Part shown: positions 8,458-17,892 of the stretch, one piece after another
Position numbering within the stretch: the stretch's first letter is position 1
Layout of the letters: each line of letters begins with the position of its first letter
NCBI GenBank assembly: GCA_001839685.1
Contig: MLAK01000591.1
Span: forward strand, 1-64,000
Reading direction: 5' to 3'
Source of the DNA: Tritrichomonas foetus
Lineage: Eukaryota; Parabasalia; Tritrichomonadida; Tritrichomonadidae
DNA length: 64,000 nt
Program-made: the position numbers and the translations under genes
The notes under the pieces: model-generated
The model's database searches: none
The model's input: the letters and a program-made list of their open reading frames with translations, nothing else
Told to the model about the DNA's origin: nothing

Positions 8458-10565
8458 CAGAAGGTTTATCATTTAGTCAAGCTGAACGATTTCTGGCTAA
8501 ATTAAATATAGCCACAATCTCAGAAAAGCATTATTTACGTTTAACTAAAAAAGTGGATGAGATATTAAATGATTTAACAAATGAATCATTGAGAAATGCT
8601 CGCTCTATGATGAATGAAAAGTCAAGCATTTCATTTGATTCTGCTTGGTCTCACCCAAGAAATGCACATGAATGCTTTGGTGCTTTCATAGATTTAGCAA
8701 CACAAAAGATAATTGACTATTATGTAGTGTCATTAAAAAGCCATTGGTCTATTGGAAATTGCGAAGGATTTCCCCAGTCACTTGAATCAGAAATTTTAAA
8801 TAAATTAAGTTCTAAATGGTGTTCATTATCAAAAATAGATAGTATCACAATGGATAACGATAACAATGTAGGTGGAATATTTACTAAGTTGAACTGGAAA
8901 ATTATTCAATTTATAGATGTAAATCACGCATATAAGCAATTTAAAAACCGTTTTCTTAAATTTAATTTCGACAATAAAAATATATTTTCAGATATAATCA
9001 AGTCTTTTTTAAAATTCGTTAAAGTCCTGATGCTTGACAGAGATTTACCTCTGATAACAAAAAAAGAACAATTTTTTAATATTACAGAACATTTTTCGAA
9101 TAACCATCAGAAATGTTTGCATGAGAATTTAATTGATTTTAAAATTCCAGCTTTTGCGAAAAATATTAATTTAAAAAATAGACTTGATACGTTTCTTGAT
9201 GATAATGTTATTATCTTTGAAAAAACAGAACCCCATAAGAATACTCAATGTAATGAAAGTTTACATTCACTCAAAATCAAACTGGCTCCCAAAAATAAAT
9301 CTTGGAAAATGACTTTTTCAACCAGAATGAAAATTACGGTTTTACTTTGGAATGAGGGGCACAAGTTTTATTACCAGCTCATGAACAATTTTAATATCGC
9401 AGAATTAAATGATCATAATAAACAAATTATCGATAAATATATACTGCGAAAAACCCTAAACAAAGAAAAGCAACAAACAGAAAAATATATACAACAAAAA
9501 AACAAAACTAGAAATCTTAGGAGACAATCAGGGAGGAAAGAAGGTGATTACAAATTAAAGAAAGTTTTCACTCCAATAAATATAGAATTTCGGGAAACTG
9601 ATGTCCTTCATTCAGATTTCAAAGAAGAAGAAGAAACAAACGATTTAGATTTTCGTGAAACCAACTTCAATTCACCTGAAGAAGATTCTTTTTTTAAGGA
9701 CATCAATGCAGATGATTGGTTTTCTATGACCATTTTCGATTTGTTTAACTTTGGGAAACTATTTCTTGATCAAGCATTACTAGGAAATATTTTTCGTTTA
9801 TATAATATAGCTAATAATTGTTACATAAACAGTGGAATTCAATTATTAATGAGTTCAGAGCATTTTCGAACTAAGCTATTATTATTCAATAAAGAAGACG
9901 ATTTGTTATTATTTTTGAAAAAATGTACAAAAGACATCGTTAACAAAAGAGATATTGATTATATAATAAATTATTATATTAATAATTCTACACAAACAAT
10001 CAAGTACAATGAAAAAGGAGATACCTCTGCGTTTTTACTATTTTTATTGAACGACTTAGAAGAAAAATATAATATGATAGCAAATATGACTGGATTTATT
10101 GCTAAATCCATTTTATGCTCACAATGTGGCGCTCGAAATGAAGTGTTGGAAAATAACCTACTTTACTCAATTTCATGCTCTGAATTACAAAATATTGAAG
10201 ATTGTTGTAAAAATGAACCTATAAATGATAGTATTTGTCAGTTCTGTAGAAATACTCCTTTAATGATGACTCAAATTGTGTCCATCAACATTCTCTTAAT
10301 TATTCATTTAACTGATTCGAATTATGAACAAATTTTTCACATCAAAGAAACACTTCATATAAATCAAAAATTATATTCAATGAAATCGATAGTTTATTTC
10401 CGAGATTTACCAGATTCTGGGCATTATTTCGATGTAGTACGCCAAAATAATAAGTGGTTCTTGATTTCAGATTCATTTATCAATCAAATAAAAAGTCCTT
10501 TTGAGATTGACAAAAAATCACGGCCAGAAATTTTATTATATGAGCAAATTATGCAGGATCTGTAA
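8394..10565 (+). CDS. Kolobok-like DDE transposase fused to USP-like protease
   Basis: The frame is open from the A-run onward (NLLHKICNEKVDPLQF...), with no ATG needed if it is the continuation of the upstream segment. Numbering here starts from the GTG at 8553. Transposase core: D29 in FDSAWSHPR, D101 in TMDNDN, E235 in CNESLHS, with the EG and DVNHAYKQ blocks between. After a Lys/Glu-rich linker (about 300-400) comes a USP fold. The Cys box is NIANNCYINS with C423, the zinc knuckle is C522/C525/C562/C565, the His box is DSGHYFDVV with H624, and D640 lies in KWFLISDS. The protease triad and zinc ligands are therefore all intact. Known precedents are Ulp1-type proteases in some Mutator-like elements; a USP fused to a Kolobok transposase is, to my knowledge, unusual. 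It may deubiquitinate the transposase or a host factor (inference). Confidence 0.75.
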   Translation, partial: NLLHKICNEKVDPLQFTLSCLTEGLSFSQAERFLAKLNIATISEKHYLRLTKKVDEILNDLTNESLRNARSMMNEKSSISFDSAWSHPRNAHECFGAFIDLATQKIIDYYVVSLKSHWSIGNCEGFPQSLESEILNKLSSKWCSLSKIDSITMDNDNNVGGIFTKLNWKIIQFIDVNHAYKQFKNRFLKFNFDNKNIFSDIIKSFLKFVKVLMLDRDLPLITKKEQFFNITEHFSNNHQKCLHENLIDFKIPAFAKNINLKNRLDTFLDDNVIIFEKTEPHKNTQCNESLHSLKIKLAPKNKSWKMTFSTRMKITVLLWNEGHKFYYQLMNNFNIAELNDHNKQIIDKYILRKTLNKEKQQTEKYIQQKNKTRNLRRQSGRKEGDYKLKKVFTPINIEFRETDVLHSDFKEEEETNDLDFRETNFNSPEEDSFFKDINADDWFSMTIFDLFNFGKLFLDQALLGNIFRLYNIANNCYINSGIQLLMSSEHFRTKLLLFNKEDDLLLFLKKCTKDIVNKRDIDYIINYYINNSTQTIKYNEKGDTSAFLLFLLNDLEEKYNMIANMTGFIAKSILCSQCGARNEVLENNLLYSISCSELQNIEDCCKNEPINDSICQFCRNTPLMMTQIVSINILLIIHLTDSNYEQIFHIKETLHINQKLYSMKSIVYFRDLPDSGHYFDVVRQNNKWFLISDSFINQIKSPFEIDKKSRPEILLYEQIMQDL

Positions 10566-11013
10566 GAGATTATAAAAACAGGAGGGGAAAAATAAACAAT
10601 TAAGTAACTATTTTTTTATAATATATAAATATTTTATCGATTTTATTACTTTTAAAATAAGTTAAAATTCCCACGCTATATGCATGTTTATCTAAAACTG
10701 TATCGCCAAAACTTGATCACAAAATCATATGAAATTGCACCATTTTTTCTTGCGCAAAAGTCTTCATTATTCGATATATATATATTATTGCATACCAATT
10801 AAAGAATAAAAGAAAGCATTACTAATCTTCTGATAAAGAGAATTTTTTTCGATTAATATGATCATTTGAATGCACACAGAAAAAAAATTGAAAGAACTAT
10901 TTTTTATGCATTCAATTCTTTTCTGANAAATCCTGTCAAATCACGATTGAGAGATCACATAGAAACAATCACTTCATTTTTTTCATTCGGTCACTTCATA
11001 TGTCAGTTGCCCC

Positions 11014-11017
11014 TTAA
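11014..11017. repeat. TTAA target-site duplication, right
   Basis: TTAA directly after the right terminus ATGTCAGTTGCCCC, matching 7635-7638. Confidence 0.85.
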
Positions 11018-11130
11018 ATATTTGATTAAAAGGATAATTATAAATATAAATGGAAATAGAAATAAAATAGCTTGTATATTTTTAATAAAATCAAGAAAAT
11101 ATTAATATATTACAAAGAAAATTTTTGAAA

Positions 11131-11979
11131 TTAAAAGTTTTGAAGTTGGGCCTGAAGCGAATTAAGACGCTCTTCAATGCTGTCTGTTTGATGGTCGATC
11201 CACCTCATCGCATTGAGATGGCAATTTGCAATCTTTTTGATTTTGTCGATATCGTTTTCAGTTTTATTTGAATGCTTGTGCATTTTATCGGTCTGTTCTT
11301 TTATTTCATTGAGTTTGTTTGTCATTTGTTGGAATTTCTTGCCGAGTTGTCCTGCTTTATTATATAATTTATTACGTTGGTCATTTCTATCAGTATTTCC
11401 TTTTTCACTATTCGCTTTTTCAGTATTTTCTTTATCAGTATTCGATTTTTCAGTATTAGCTTTTTCAGAGGAACTTCCTTCTTGACTCAGTTTCGCTAAA
11501 AATGCTTCTTGCTCTCTTTTAATTTTTTCAGCCTGATTTATAAGCTCTGATTGAGCTTCTTCGATATTTTGAATTTGATCGCCTAGGTGAAGTAATAATT
11601 CAAGACAATCAAAAATTGATCGATCTCGCCGTTTAATTTCACTTGCGCGTATTTGAAACTGCTGGATTTGCTCTTCCATCTCTTTTTCAAATGATTCGAG
11701 TGCCATTTTAACCGTTTTTTTCTGGAGTTCTGGAGGTATATCAATTTTTTCGTCAGCTTTCGCTGCTGGCTGTGCAAAAGCGAAACCAAAAGGGGTCTTA
11801 TTTTCAGTAGTACTTTTGTTTGCATCTGTTGAAGTCGTCTGGGTTTTATTTGTTGATCCAAATCCTGCTAGAGTGGAATTTCCTAAAGCGGCAAAGGGAT
11901 TTGTATTATTTGTAGTAGTACCACCAGTAGTAGAATTATTTGCTGTTGTATTGATTTTGGTATTAAAGTTAATATTCAT
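11131..11979 (-). CDS. NUP62: Nup62/Nsp1-like nucleoporin
   Basis: A 282-aa protein. The N-terminal 90 residues are Thr/Asn/Ser-rich with sparse FG-type motifs (NPFAALGNSTLAGFGS, PFGFAFAQP), as in FG nucleoporins. From about residue 80 it is a coiled coil resembling the Nsp1_C/Nup62 central-channel helices (ALESFEKEMEEQIQQFQIRASEIKRRDR). An insert of degenerate repeats rich in NTEK/NSEK/NTDK (about 172-200) follows, then a second long coiled coil ending in IEERLNSLQAQLQNF. It would belong to the Nup62-Nup58-Nup54 channel complex. It is shorter than human Nup62 (about 520 aa) mainly because the FG region is small. TCATTC lies 8-13 bases before the ATG. Confidence 0.7.
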   Translation of the reverse strand: MNINFNTKINTTANNSTTGGTTTNNTNPFAALGNSTLAGFGSTNKTQTTSTDANKSTTENKTPFGFAFAQPAAKADEKIDIPPELQKKTVKMALESFEKEMEEQIQQFQIRASEIKRRDRSIFDCLELLLHLGDQIQNIEEAQSELINQAEKIKREQEAFLAKLSQEGSSSEKANTEKSNTDKENTEKANSEKGNTDRNDQRNKLYNKAGQLGKKFQQMTNKLNEIKEQTDKMHKHSNKTENDIDKIKKIANCHLNAMRWIDHQTDSIEERLNSLQAQLQNF

Positions 11980-11985
11980 TATATC

Positions 11986-11991
11986 GAATGA
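11986..11991 (-). promoter_or_regulatory. Inr-like TCATTC before Nup62 start
   Basis: The minus strand reads TCATTCGATATAATG, an Inr-type hexamer close to the start codon. Confidence 0.35.
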
Positions 11992-12160
11992 TTGTTGGAT
12001 TTAAATCAATTTAACGTTCTCCTCAGAAATAAGGTGAATTATTATTGGTCAATTAAGAATGATCATTCATGGAAATTGGTTAACAGATCATGTATTAACA
12101 TGTATGACTTTTTTCGTGGCTTGAAAAAGTCGAAAATAATTTTCCTTATTTGTTTTTACA

Positions 12161-12982
12161 ATGGATGCAGACGAATTCATCGGTCTTGAGGAGAATTTAG
12201 ATGATCTTTCAAAGCTCACAGAATATGCAAATCTCGCTGGCGAAAATATAAACGAAACAGATCCCGATTCAGAAAATGCCATTCCAGAGTCAATGAATCC
12301 AGTCGTTAGAAATCTTGTTGCTTGCGTTGAATTTGGCGTACCATTTGATCTCTATACAATCGCTCAAACTGTCAGAAATGCCGAATATAATCCGAGAAGA
12401 TTTCCAGCCGTAATTCTCAGAATTTCAGAGCCAAAAGCTACAGCATTGATTTTTGGTGGAGGAAAAATGAATATTGTTGGCTGTAAAAACAGAGATGACG
12501 CATATTTAGCAGCAAGGAAATTTGGCAAAATTATGAAAAAGTTGAAATACAAAGTCAAGCTTCAAAATTTCTGTGTTAAAAATATCGTCGCTACAGCTGC
12601 CTGCAATTTCAAAGTCGGACTTGACAAGATTGCAAATCATCCATCATACAGATCATTAACGCGTTATAACCCGGAAGTGTTCTCCGGCCTTATATACAAA
12701 GTTCCAAAGCCAAGAGTGACTCTTCTCATCTTCGCATCAGGAAAAATTATTCTTACTGGTGCCAAAACAACTCAAGAATTGAGCGAGGCAGCCGAGTGGA
12801 TTTTGCCAATTTTGAAACTCGGTGAAAAAAGTGAAATGCCAAATCCAGATAGCTTCCCAGATCCAGAAAACATTTTACCTGTAAAAGAAGAGGTAAAGCC
12901 AAAAGAAGAGCCATCTGCTCCAAAACCAAAACGACAACACAACAAAATCGATCCATTTAGGAAGAAGCCAAGGTCTTCATAG
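12161..12982 (+). CDS. TBP: TATA-binding protein (TBP)
   Basis: A 273-aa protein with the two-repeat TBP saddle at about residues 45-230. The first repeat reads VVRNLVACVEFGVPFDLYTIAQ...NAEYNPRRFPAVILRI...ATALIFGGGK. The second reads VKNIVATAACNFKVGLDKIA...YNPEVFSGLIYKVPKPRVTLLIFASGK. The four DNA-intercalating Phe positions (RRF, LIF, EVF, LIF) are all kept. The second stirrup Gly motif IILTGAK is canonical, while the first repeat has NIVGCK in place of VCTGAK. A short acidic N-terminus and a 40-residue Pro/Lys tail flank the core. Trichomonads rely on Inr promoters yet retain TBP for Pol II/III complexes. Confidence 0.97.
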   Translation: MDADEFIGLEENLDDLSKLTEYANLAGENINETDPDSENAIPESMNPVVRNLVACVEFGVPFDLYTIAQTVRNAEYNPRRFPAVILRISEPKATALIFGGGKMNIVGCKNRDDAYLAARKFGKIMKKLKYKVKLQNFCVKNIVATAACNFKVGLDKIANHPSYRSLTRYNPEVFSGLIYKVPKPRVTLLIFASGKIILTGAKTTQELSEAAEWILPILKLGEKSEMPNPDSFPDPENILPVKEEVKPKEEPSAPKPKRQHNKIDPFRKKPRSS

Positions 12983-13004
12983 AGTATTTATATAAAATAA
13001 AGTA

Positions 13005-13308
13005 TTTCTATTCTCATTCGTTTCTATTCTCTTTTGTTTCTATTCTCTTTTGTTTCTATTCTCATTCGTTTCTATTCTCTTTTGTTTCTATTCTCATTCG
13101 TTTCTATTCTCATTTGTTTCTATTCTCGTTTGTTTCTATTCTCTTTTGTTTCTATTCTCATTCGTTTCTATTCTCTTTTGTTTCTATTCTCGTTTGTTTC
13201 TATTCTCTTTTGTTTCTATTCTCATTTATTTCTATTCTCGTTTATTTCTATTCTCTTTTGTTTCTATTCTCATTTGTTTCTATATTCTTTTGTTTCTACA
13301 TTGTCTTG
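13005..13308. repeat. 16-bp minisatellite downstream of TBP (18-19 units)
   Basis: Tandem units TTTCTATTCTCTTTTG, with TCATTCG or TCGTTTG variants, begin 23 bases after the TBP stop and degrade at the distal end. Overlapping frames through the array give only repetitive Phe/Ser/Ile peptides, so none is a gene. Confidence 0.92.
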
Positions 13309-13616
13309 TATGTTCTAACATTATCTTCTTTGTTTAGCTCTATCTTTCGTTTTTTAATTGCACGCTGACTCAAATGGTCCATCCTCAATTAAGATTGAGA
13401 ATGATACAAAAATATTTTGCAATAATCATGTAGGCAGGTTTATTGCTGAGATTAGTTATAGTAGTATAAAATGATCATTTCATTGAGTTTTCATTTCATT
13501 TTATTTGATATTTTCTAAGTAAAACTTTTATAATGCTTATTTGGTCATTAATCATGGAAATTCTGTTGTTTATATAAAATAGCATAAAAAGTGCCACCAT
13601 TAACGGAAAAAATAAA
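13309..13616. other. Spacer after minisatellite
   Basis: No gene or RNA signal seen. Confidence 0.35.
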
Positions 13617-14174
13617 ATGGGAGAAGAATCAGAGCAAGTTACAATTTTCAGCTTTCTAGAGGACGACATTCGCTCATGGGTTGAGGAATATATCAAAGAA
13701 ACAGATGTTGTTTCAACCGGCGAGACAACTCATCCAATCGATGTTTTATTCGCAATTATCGCACACTTTTATCCACCTTTGAAAAACGAAACTATTCGTA
13801 GAAGTACTGACAAAAATCGCATCAGATCAAAACTAAAGAAAATCCGCAATTTCTTCAACGCATATAATATTCCCGCACCTGAGCATTGGCTCCTATTCGT
13901 TGAAAACGACGAGACAGACAAGGAATTCCTCCAGAACATCAATTTAGTTTTTGTCTCCTTCCAGAATCATATCCTTAAGAAGGAATTGACAGAATTGACC
14001 AATCAACAGCTTGCCGTTTTGCAGGAAATGTTGAACATTCAAGAAGGAAACCGTTTCTATCGAAACAAGCTTCAAACAATCTTGAATTATGTTCAGAAAA
14101 ACCCAGAATTACCGTTTAGCAGTGAAATCATTCAATTCATAACAACAGAACCAGAGTGTTTCAAATCTGAGTGA
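13617..14174 (+). CDS. Hypothetical all-helical protein
   Basis: A 185-aa soluble, acidic protein. Sequence pattern: FSFLEDDIRSWVEEYIKET, then PIDVLFAIIAHFYPPLKN, KLKKIRNFFNAYNIPAPEHWLLF and a C-terminal helical half (TNQQLAVLQEMLNI). The hydrophobic spacing in the first half is faintly like a calponin-homology or similar small helical domain, but no signature is convincing. The ATG is well placed, and the codon use and length support a real gene. It converges on the ankyrin gene downstream. Confidence 0.7.
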   Translation: MGEESEQVTIFSFLEDDIRSWVEEYIKETDVVSTGETTHPIDVLFAIIAHFYPPLKNETIRRSTDKNRIRSKLKKIRNFFNAYNIPAPEHWLLFVENDETDKEFLQNINLVFVSFQNHILKKELTELTNQQLAVLQEMLNIQEGNRFYRNKLQTILNYVQKNPELPFSSEIIQFITTEPECFKSE

Positions 14175-14729
14175 ATTATTAAAAAGAAAAAGTATATAGT
14201 TGAACTTTCTTTTATTAATATTATTATTATTTGTTCAGTGAATGAATTGATTGTAAATTTTATTATTGCATGAATTCTTTATCGAGCTCAAAGATAAGTT
14301 GAACGAATCATTCTTTCCATAAGGCTTATGGAAATACACATCAATTTCTTCCAAATGGCTTTAGAATGCATTCGTGAAAAGTATTCTTTATTATTATTTC
14401 ACTCTTATATCAGATAAAAAAGGGAATAAATAAGGAACTATAGTCGATACTTTTGCTTCTCAGTTTCTAGAAAAAAGGTGCATCATGCGTTTCTGTTATT
14501 TTATCAGGAAATTAATTCGTTGTTAAAAAAGTCTCAACAAATATACAATCATGAATGTAATTGTTCTCAAAATTCGATTTCAAAGCAACTTTAATTTGCA
14601 TTTAAAGCAAATAGCTTGTTCATCTGTTATACAGCTAAAATTAGTTGGAAATATTTCCCATCCATCAAAAATGATGGTCTTGTGTTTTTTTTTTTTTTGT
14701 TTTGTCGTTATTCACATTCAATAAATTAA
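14175..14729. other. Gene-free convergent spacer with 21-bp palindrome
   Basis: Contains a perfect inverted repeat at 14314-14334 (TTTCCATAAG, one base, CTTATGGAAA) and a T12-type run near 14690. No ORF of note. Confidence 0.4.
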
Positions 14730-15737
14730 TCAAGTGTTGTATGTTGTTGGACATCTATGCATTGGACTTGCCCAACAAGTTTCACATAAGTGTTGGTTAC
14801 ATTCAGAGCATAGTTTCCCAATCTTTTCTTCACATAAAGAACAAATATCGACATTTTTTCCAATTTGGTTTTCAATTTTTCCTAATTTTTGTTTAATTTC
14901 TTCAATTTTTTTATTTACTCTCTCAAAATAAACATGTTCTTCTCGAGTTTCTTTATTCAAGTATCTTTCTTCAAGTTTTTCTCTCGATAAAAAATCGACA
15001 TTTTCAAATTTTTCGACAATTTTTGACAACTTTAAATTCCTCGCAATATCATAAGCAGAGCTTCCTTCACTATCAGTCAAAGATTGGTCAATGTTGGATG
15101 ATAGAAGAATTTGGCACATGTCCCAATCATTGTTTTTAACGGCAATATGAAGAGCAGAACATCCGGTCGAAGCTTGCTCAGAAACATTAATTATATTCGG
15201 AAATTCCATCGCCACTGGAGAAGGAATTAAAACTTTATGTTTCGGCTGAGTTAAAAGAAGAGCATGTTCATGATTACCAAATAAAGATGCTATATAAATA
15301 GGAGTAGTTGTTGTTTCAACAATAGGCATATTTATAATTTGTTGAACGTATCTGATAGATAATAATATTTTCAAACATGTTGAGTCTTTGGTTGCACATG
15401 CAAAGTGTAAAGGTGTCCAACCGTCAACATCATAAGACAAGCTAGGATTGAATTTTGACAAGAAAAACTTTAAAATTTCTGGCTGTTCACATAAAATTGA
15501 ATATACAACGACAGTTGGGCCGCAAACGCTTTCTATGACGACTTGACGAGATATTGCTGGATAAACTTTTGTGTCTGCATGAATTGATAAACGTGAATCG
15601 ATTCCATCGGCATTAAATTTAATTGATTCTAATTTTTGAAGATCACCGTGACGAATTGCGTTTAAAACTTCGATTTCTGCTTCACGCATTAACTTTTGAG
15701 TTTCTTTAAGTTGATTTTTATCGATTTTCTTCTTCAT
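14730..15737 (-). CDS. Ankyrin-repeat protein with C-terminal B-box-like zinc motif
   Basis: A 335-aa protein. The N-terminal helix (KLMREAEIEVLNAIRHGDLQKL) leads into ankyrin repeats at about residues 75-235, including DGWTPLHFACATKDSTCLKILL, TTPIYIASLFGNHEHALLL and CSALHIAVKNNDWDMCQILL. A coiled-coil segment (about 245-290) follows. The C-terminus is a Cys/His cluster, CSLCEEKIGKLCSECNQHLC then ETCWASPMHRCP, which would bind one or two zinc ions in the manner of a B-box. Ankyrin proteins are hugely expanded in trichomonads. The partner is unknown; the fold suggests a protein-interaction or ubiquitin-related adaptor (inference). Confidence 0.8.
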   Translation of the reverse strand: MKKKIDKNQLKETQKLMREAEIEVLNAIRHGDLQKLESIKFNADGIDSRLSIHADTKVYPAISRQVVIESVCGPTVVVYSILCEQPEILKFFLSKFNPSLSYDVDGWTPLHFACATKDSTCLKILLSIRYVQQIINMPIVETTTTPIYIASLFGNHEHALLLTQPKHKVLIPSPVAMEFPNIINVSEQASTGCSALHIAVKNNDWDMCQILLSSNIDQSLTDSEGSSAYDIARNLKLSKIVEKFENVDFLSREKLEERYLNKETREEHVYFERVNKKIEEIKQKLGKIENQIGKNVDICSLCEEKIGKLCSECNQHLCETCWASPMHRCPTTYNT

Positions 15738-15865
15738 TTCGAAATTACATATGCCAAATAGAGACTCAATTTTTTATCGTTCGGCCAACTAACAACTCCA
15801 TCTGCCATTTTAAACTACCACAATATGAAGCCATACTTTTGTACCACATTAGAAGATTTTTGAGC

Positions 15866-16195
15866 ATGACATCTCATAATTTTTGTCCTGCTTGTGGAAA
15901 TCTTCTTTTAATCGATTCATCAGCACAAGAAACAAGACTCAGATGCCGAAGCTGCACATTCGATATGGAATTTACGAAAACCAAAATTCAAAACGCAGAA
16001 ATTCATCCACTCGACGTCGCCTCATTCGTGATTGATGACAATAATATGGACTTCAAAAACACAACTTCATGCAGATGCGAAAAATGTGGAAATACAGAAG
16101 CATATTTCAACGAAGTTCAAATTAGAAGTGCTGATGAACCTGCAACACTCTTCTTCTGCTGCACTAAATGCAAGTTTAGGTGGCGTGAAGGCTAG
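15866..16195 (+). CDS. RPC11: RNA polymerase III subunit RPC11 (TFIIS-like)
   Basis: A 109-aa protein from the ATG at 15866; the frame extends upstream only through a TTG. The N-terminal zinc ribbon begins FCPACGNLLL with a second CRSC pair. The C-terminal zinc ribbon is CEKCGNTEAYFNEVQIRSADEPATLFFCCTKCKFRW, containing the invariant RSADEP acidic hairpin required for transcript cleavage. Length and the CPxCGNLL start match RPC11/POLR3K (108 aa in human) better than RPA12 or RPB9. It should serve Pol III transcript cleavage, termination and reinitiation. Confidence 0.88.
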   Translation: MTSHNFCPACGNLLLIDSSAQETRLRCRSCTFDMEFTKTKIQNAEIHPLDVASFVIDDNNMDFKNTTSCRCEKCGNTEAYFNEVQIRSADEPATLFFCCTKCKFRWREG

Positions 16196-16387
16196 GCCAT
16201 GCTTTTTTATGATATTAAAAGTTATATGAATTTTACAACACTGTTTTTCTGATTTTAATTTCTGAATTGGTTCATAACTGTATGCTTCATTTAGACAATG
16301 ATAAGAAAAGAGAATAATTATTCCCACGTATTTGGTGATGATTCGACAACAGAAAATCATTAAAAGTCTAACAAGCAAGCCTCTTTT

Positions 16388-16682
16388 AGTACATACCCAT
16401 TAATACAAACACATGAATACAAACTCATTAATACAAACACATTGATACATACACATGAATACATACACATTAATACAAACGCATGAATACATACACATGA
16501 ATACAAACACATGAATACANNNNNNNNNNNNNNNNNNNNNNNNNNNNNNNNNNNNNNNNNNNNNNNNNNNNNNNNNNNNNNNNNNNNNNNNNNNNNNNNN
16601 NNNNNNNNNNNNNNNNNNNNNNNNNNNNNACACATGAATACAAACACATGAATACATACACATGAATATAAACACATTAATA
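16388..16682. repeat. 14-bp minisatellite with internal assembly gap
   Basis: Units of AATACAAACACATG and close variants (AATACATACACATT) lie on both sides of 110 undetermined bases at 16520-16629. The real array length is therefore unknown. It occupies the space between the converging RPC11 and IMP4 genes. Confidence 0.9.
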
Positions 16683-16760
16683 CTTACTTGCTTTAATACA
16701 AAAAAATAAGAAACAGATTAAATGGTGATAAATAATATTTTTAATATAATATCAATTTTT

Positions 16761-17642
16761 CTATTCTTGATCAGCTTCCCCTTCTTTCGCCTTGAGAAGC
16801 GCCGCCTTTGACCTAATGAATGACCTCAGTGCGAACTCTGTATCTGCATCATTCATTTCTACAGTTCCGAGTAAAATTCTAAAGATTCGCATTTCCATTC
16901 TAGGTCCAATTTCTGAAAGATCGATTTTTCCACCAGTTCGCTTAAATGTGTGCTGGCGAACGCTAATCCAATCATCGTTATTTACGAATGAAATCAGCCT
17001 GCGTGATTCTGGTTTTGGTACAGGGAAGAGGGCCTGAAGTATTTTCTTGACACGAACTCCAAGCTTTGAAGTCATCCCCTCGAAAACAAGATGAGGGAAA
17101 GCCGTTGAGATTGGCGGCGCATCCTCAATCTGTCTTCTCATTATCACGTTCTGCAGAGAAAAGTATGCTGTTGGTCCATAGGGGAGGTGTGAAACGACCA
17201 AGCAATCAGGATCACCATGTGTTCCATGAACGATAACCAAATCTGTCATGTCATGCTTTCGGCATAGATCCATCAAAGATTTCAAATCTGACTGGCCTCG
17301 ATTTAAACGCTCTGCATTTGGTATGAATTGCGAAATCTCGCGCGCAAAATGTTTGATGGGCCCAGAGGGGTTCCTGGAGGTCGTTACGGCAACTTTGGGA
17401 TCTTCAACTCCAATCAAGGCATACTCGTCGTCAATTGCCTGCCCTGCTGTTTCCGCATCATCGTAAGTTGTCGCCTTCAAAAGATTGAGCGCATCGCCAC
17501 GAAGATCCCTCGGAAGATCTTTTCCTTTTTCCATAAAGGACTTCAGCCTTTCTTTTCGTTGTTCAGTATTCTCGCGTTGTGATTGCTCGAAGCGTTGATG
17601 AATATATTCTCGTCGTTGTCGTCGAAGTCGTGCAGAACTCAT
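16761..17642 (-). CDS. IMP4: U3 snoRNP protein IMP4 (Brix domain)
   Basis: A 293-aa protein from the ATG at 17642, close to the roughly 290 aa of IMP4 in other eukaryotes; the frame continues 49 codons upstream in unlikely sequence. The basic N-terminal helix (LRRQRREYIHQRFEQSQRE) is typical. The Brix core reads PSGPIKHFAREISQFIPNAERLNRG, then DLVIVHGTHGDPDCLVVSHLPYGPTAYFSL, FPHLVFEGM and the C-terminal ISVRQHTFKR...IGPRMEMRIFRILLGTVE. IMP4 pairs U3 snoRNA with pre-rRNA in the nucleolar small-subunit processome. Confidence 0.95.
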   Translation of the reverse strand: MSSARLRRQRREYIHQRFEQSQRENTEQRKERLKSFMEKGKDLPRDLRGDALNLLKATTYDDAETAGQAIDDEYALIGVEDPKVAVTTSRNPSGPIKHFAREISQFIPNAERLNRGQSDLKSLMDLCRKHDMTDLVIVHGTHGDPDCLVVSHLPYGPTAYFSLQNVIMRRQIEDAPPISTAFPHLVFEGMTSKLGVRVKKILQALFPVPKPESRRLISFVNNDDWISVRQHTFKRTGGKIDLSEIGPRMEMRIFRILLGTVEMNDADTEFALRSFIRSKAALLKAKEGEADQE

Positions 17643-17892
17643 TGAACTCAGACAGACCACATACAAAAATTGAATGAAGATTTTTATTGAATAAGAGAAA
17701 TTCTGAATAAATTGAAAATTTTCTACCATTAACTGGTCAGTAAATCGTTCTCGACTACTTTCATGAAACGTGAAGTGATGAATTAACAATACTAATATTA
17801 TGAAACAATCTTATGAAGAAATAACTTTGAAATGAAAGAACGAGTTCAACAAAGAAATAGCTTGTTATTTTAAATAAAAAAATAAATAAAAT

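Larger units (their letters stand above)
7639..11013 (+). mobile_element. Kolobok-like TTAA transposon carrying a USP domain
   Basis: A 3375-bp element bounded by a perfect 14-bp terminal inverted repeat (GGGGCAACTGACAT at 7639-7652; ATGTCAGTTGCCCC at 11000-11013) and flanked on both sides by TTAA. It carries one coding unit, split by a single frameshift: an N-terminal coiled-coil region, a DDE transposase core, and a C-terminal ubiquitin-specific-protease-like domain. The TTAA target duplication and the order of core motifs (FDSAWSHPR, then N-x-EG, TMDNDN, DVNHAYKQFK and CNESLHS) fit the Kolobok superfamily better than piggyBac. The perfect termini and target duplications indicate a young insertion. 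Single Ns occur at 7735 and 10927. Confidence 0.85.

Noticed and set aside
7639..11013. piggyBac assignment from the TTAA target site
   Set aside because: piggyBac termini start CCC(T/A) and its transposase has a DDD core; the GGGG start and D-D-E spacing with the Kolobok-type motif order fit better.
10866..11105. 79-codon frame at the right end of the transposon
   Set aside because: It overlaps the terminal inverted repeat and the element boundary, contains an undetermined base and has no protein-like character.
13034..13368. Three overlapping frames of 84-95 codons in all phases
   Set aside because: They are translations of the 16-bp minisatellite; the period is not a multiple of three, which makes every frame open.
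16360..16677. Cys/Val-rich frames across the N gap
   Set aside because: Translations of the 14-bp minisatellite through 110 unknown bases.
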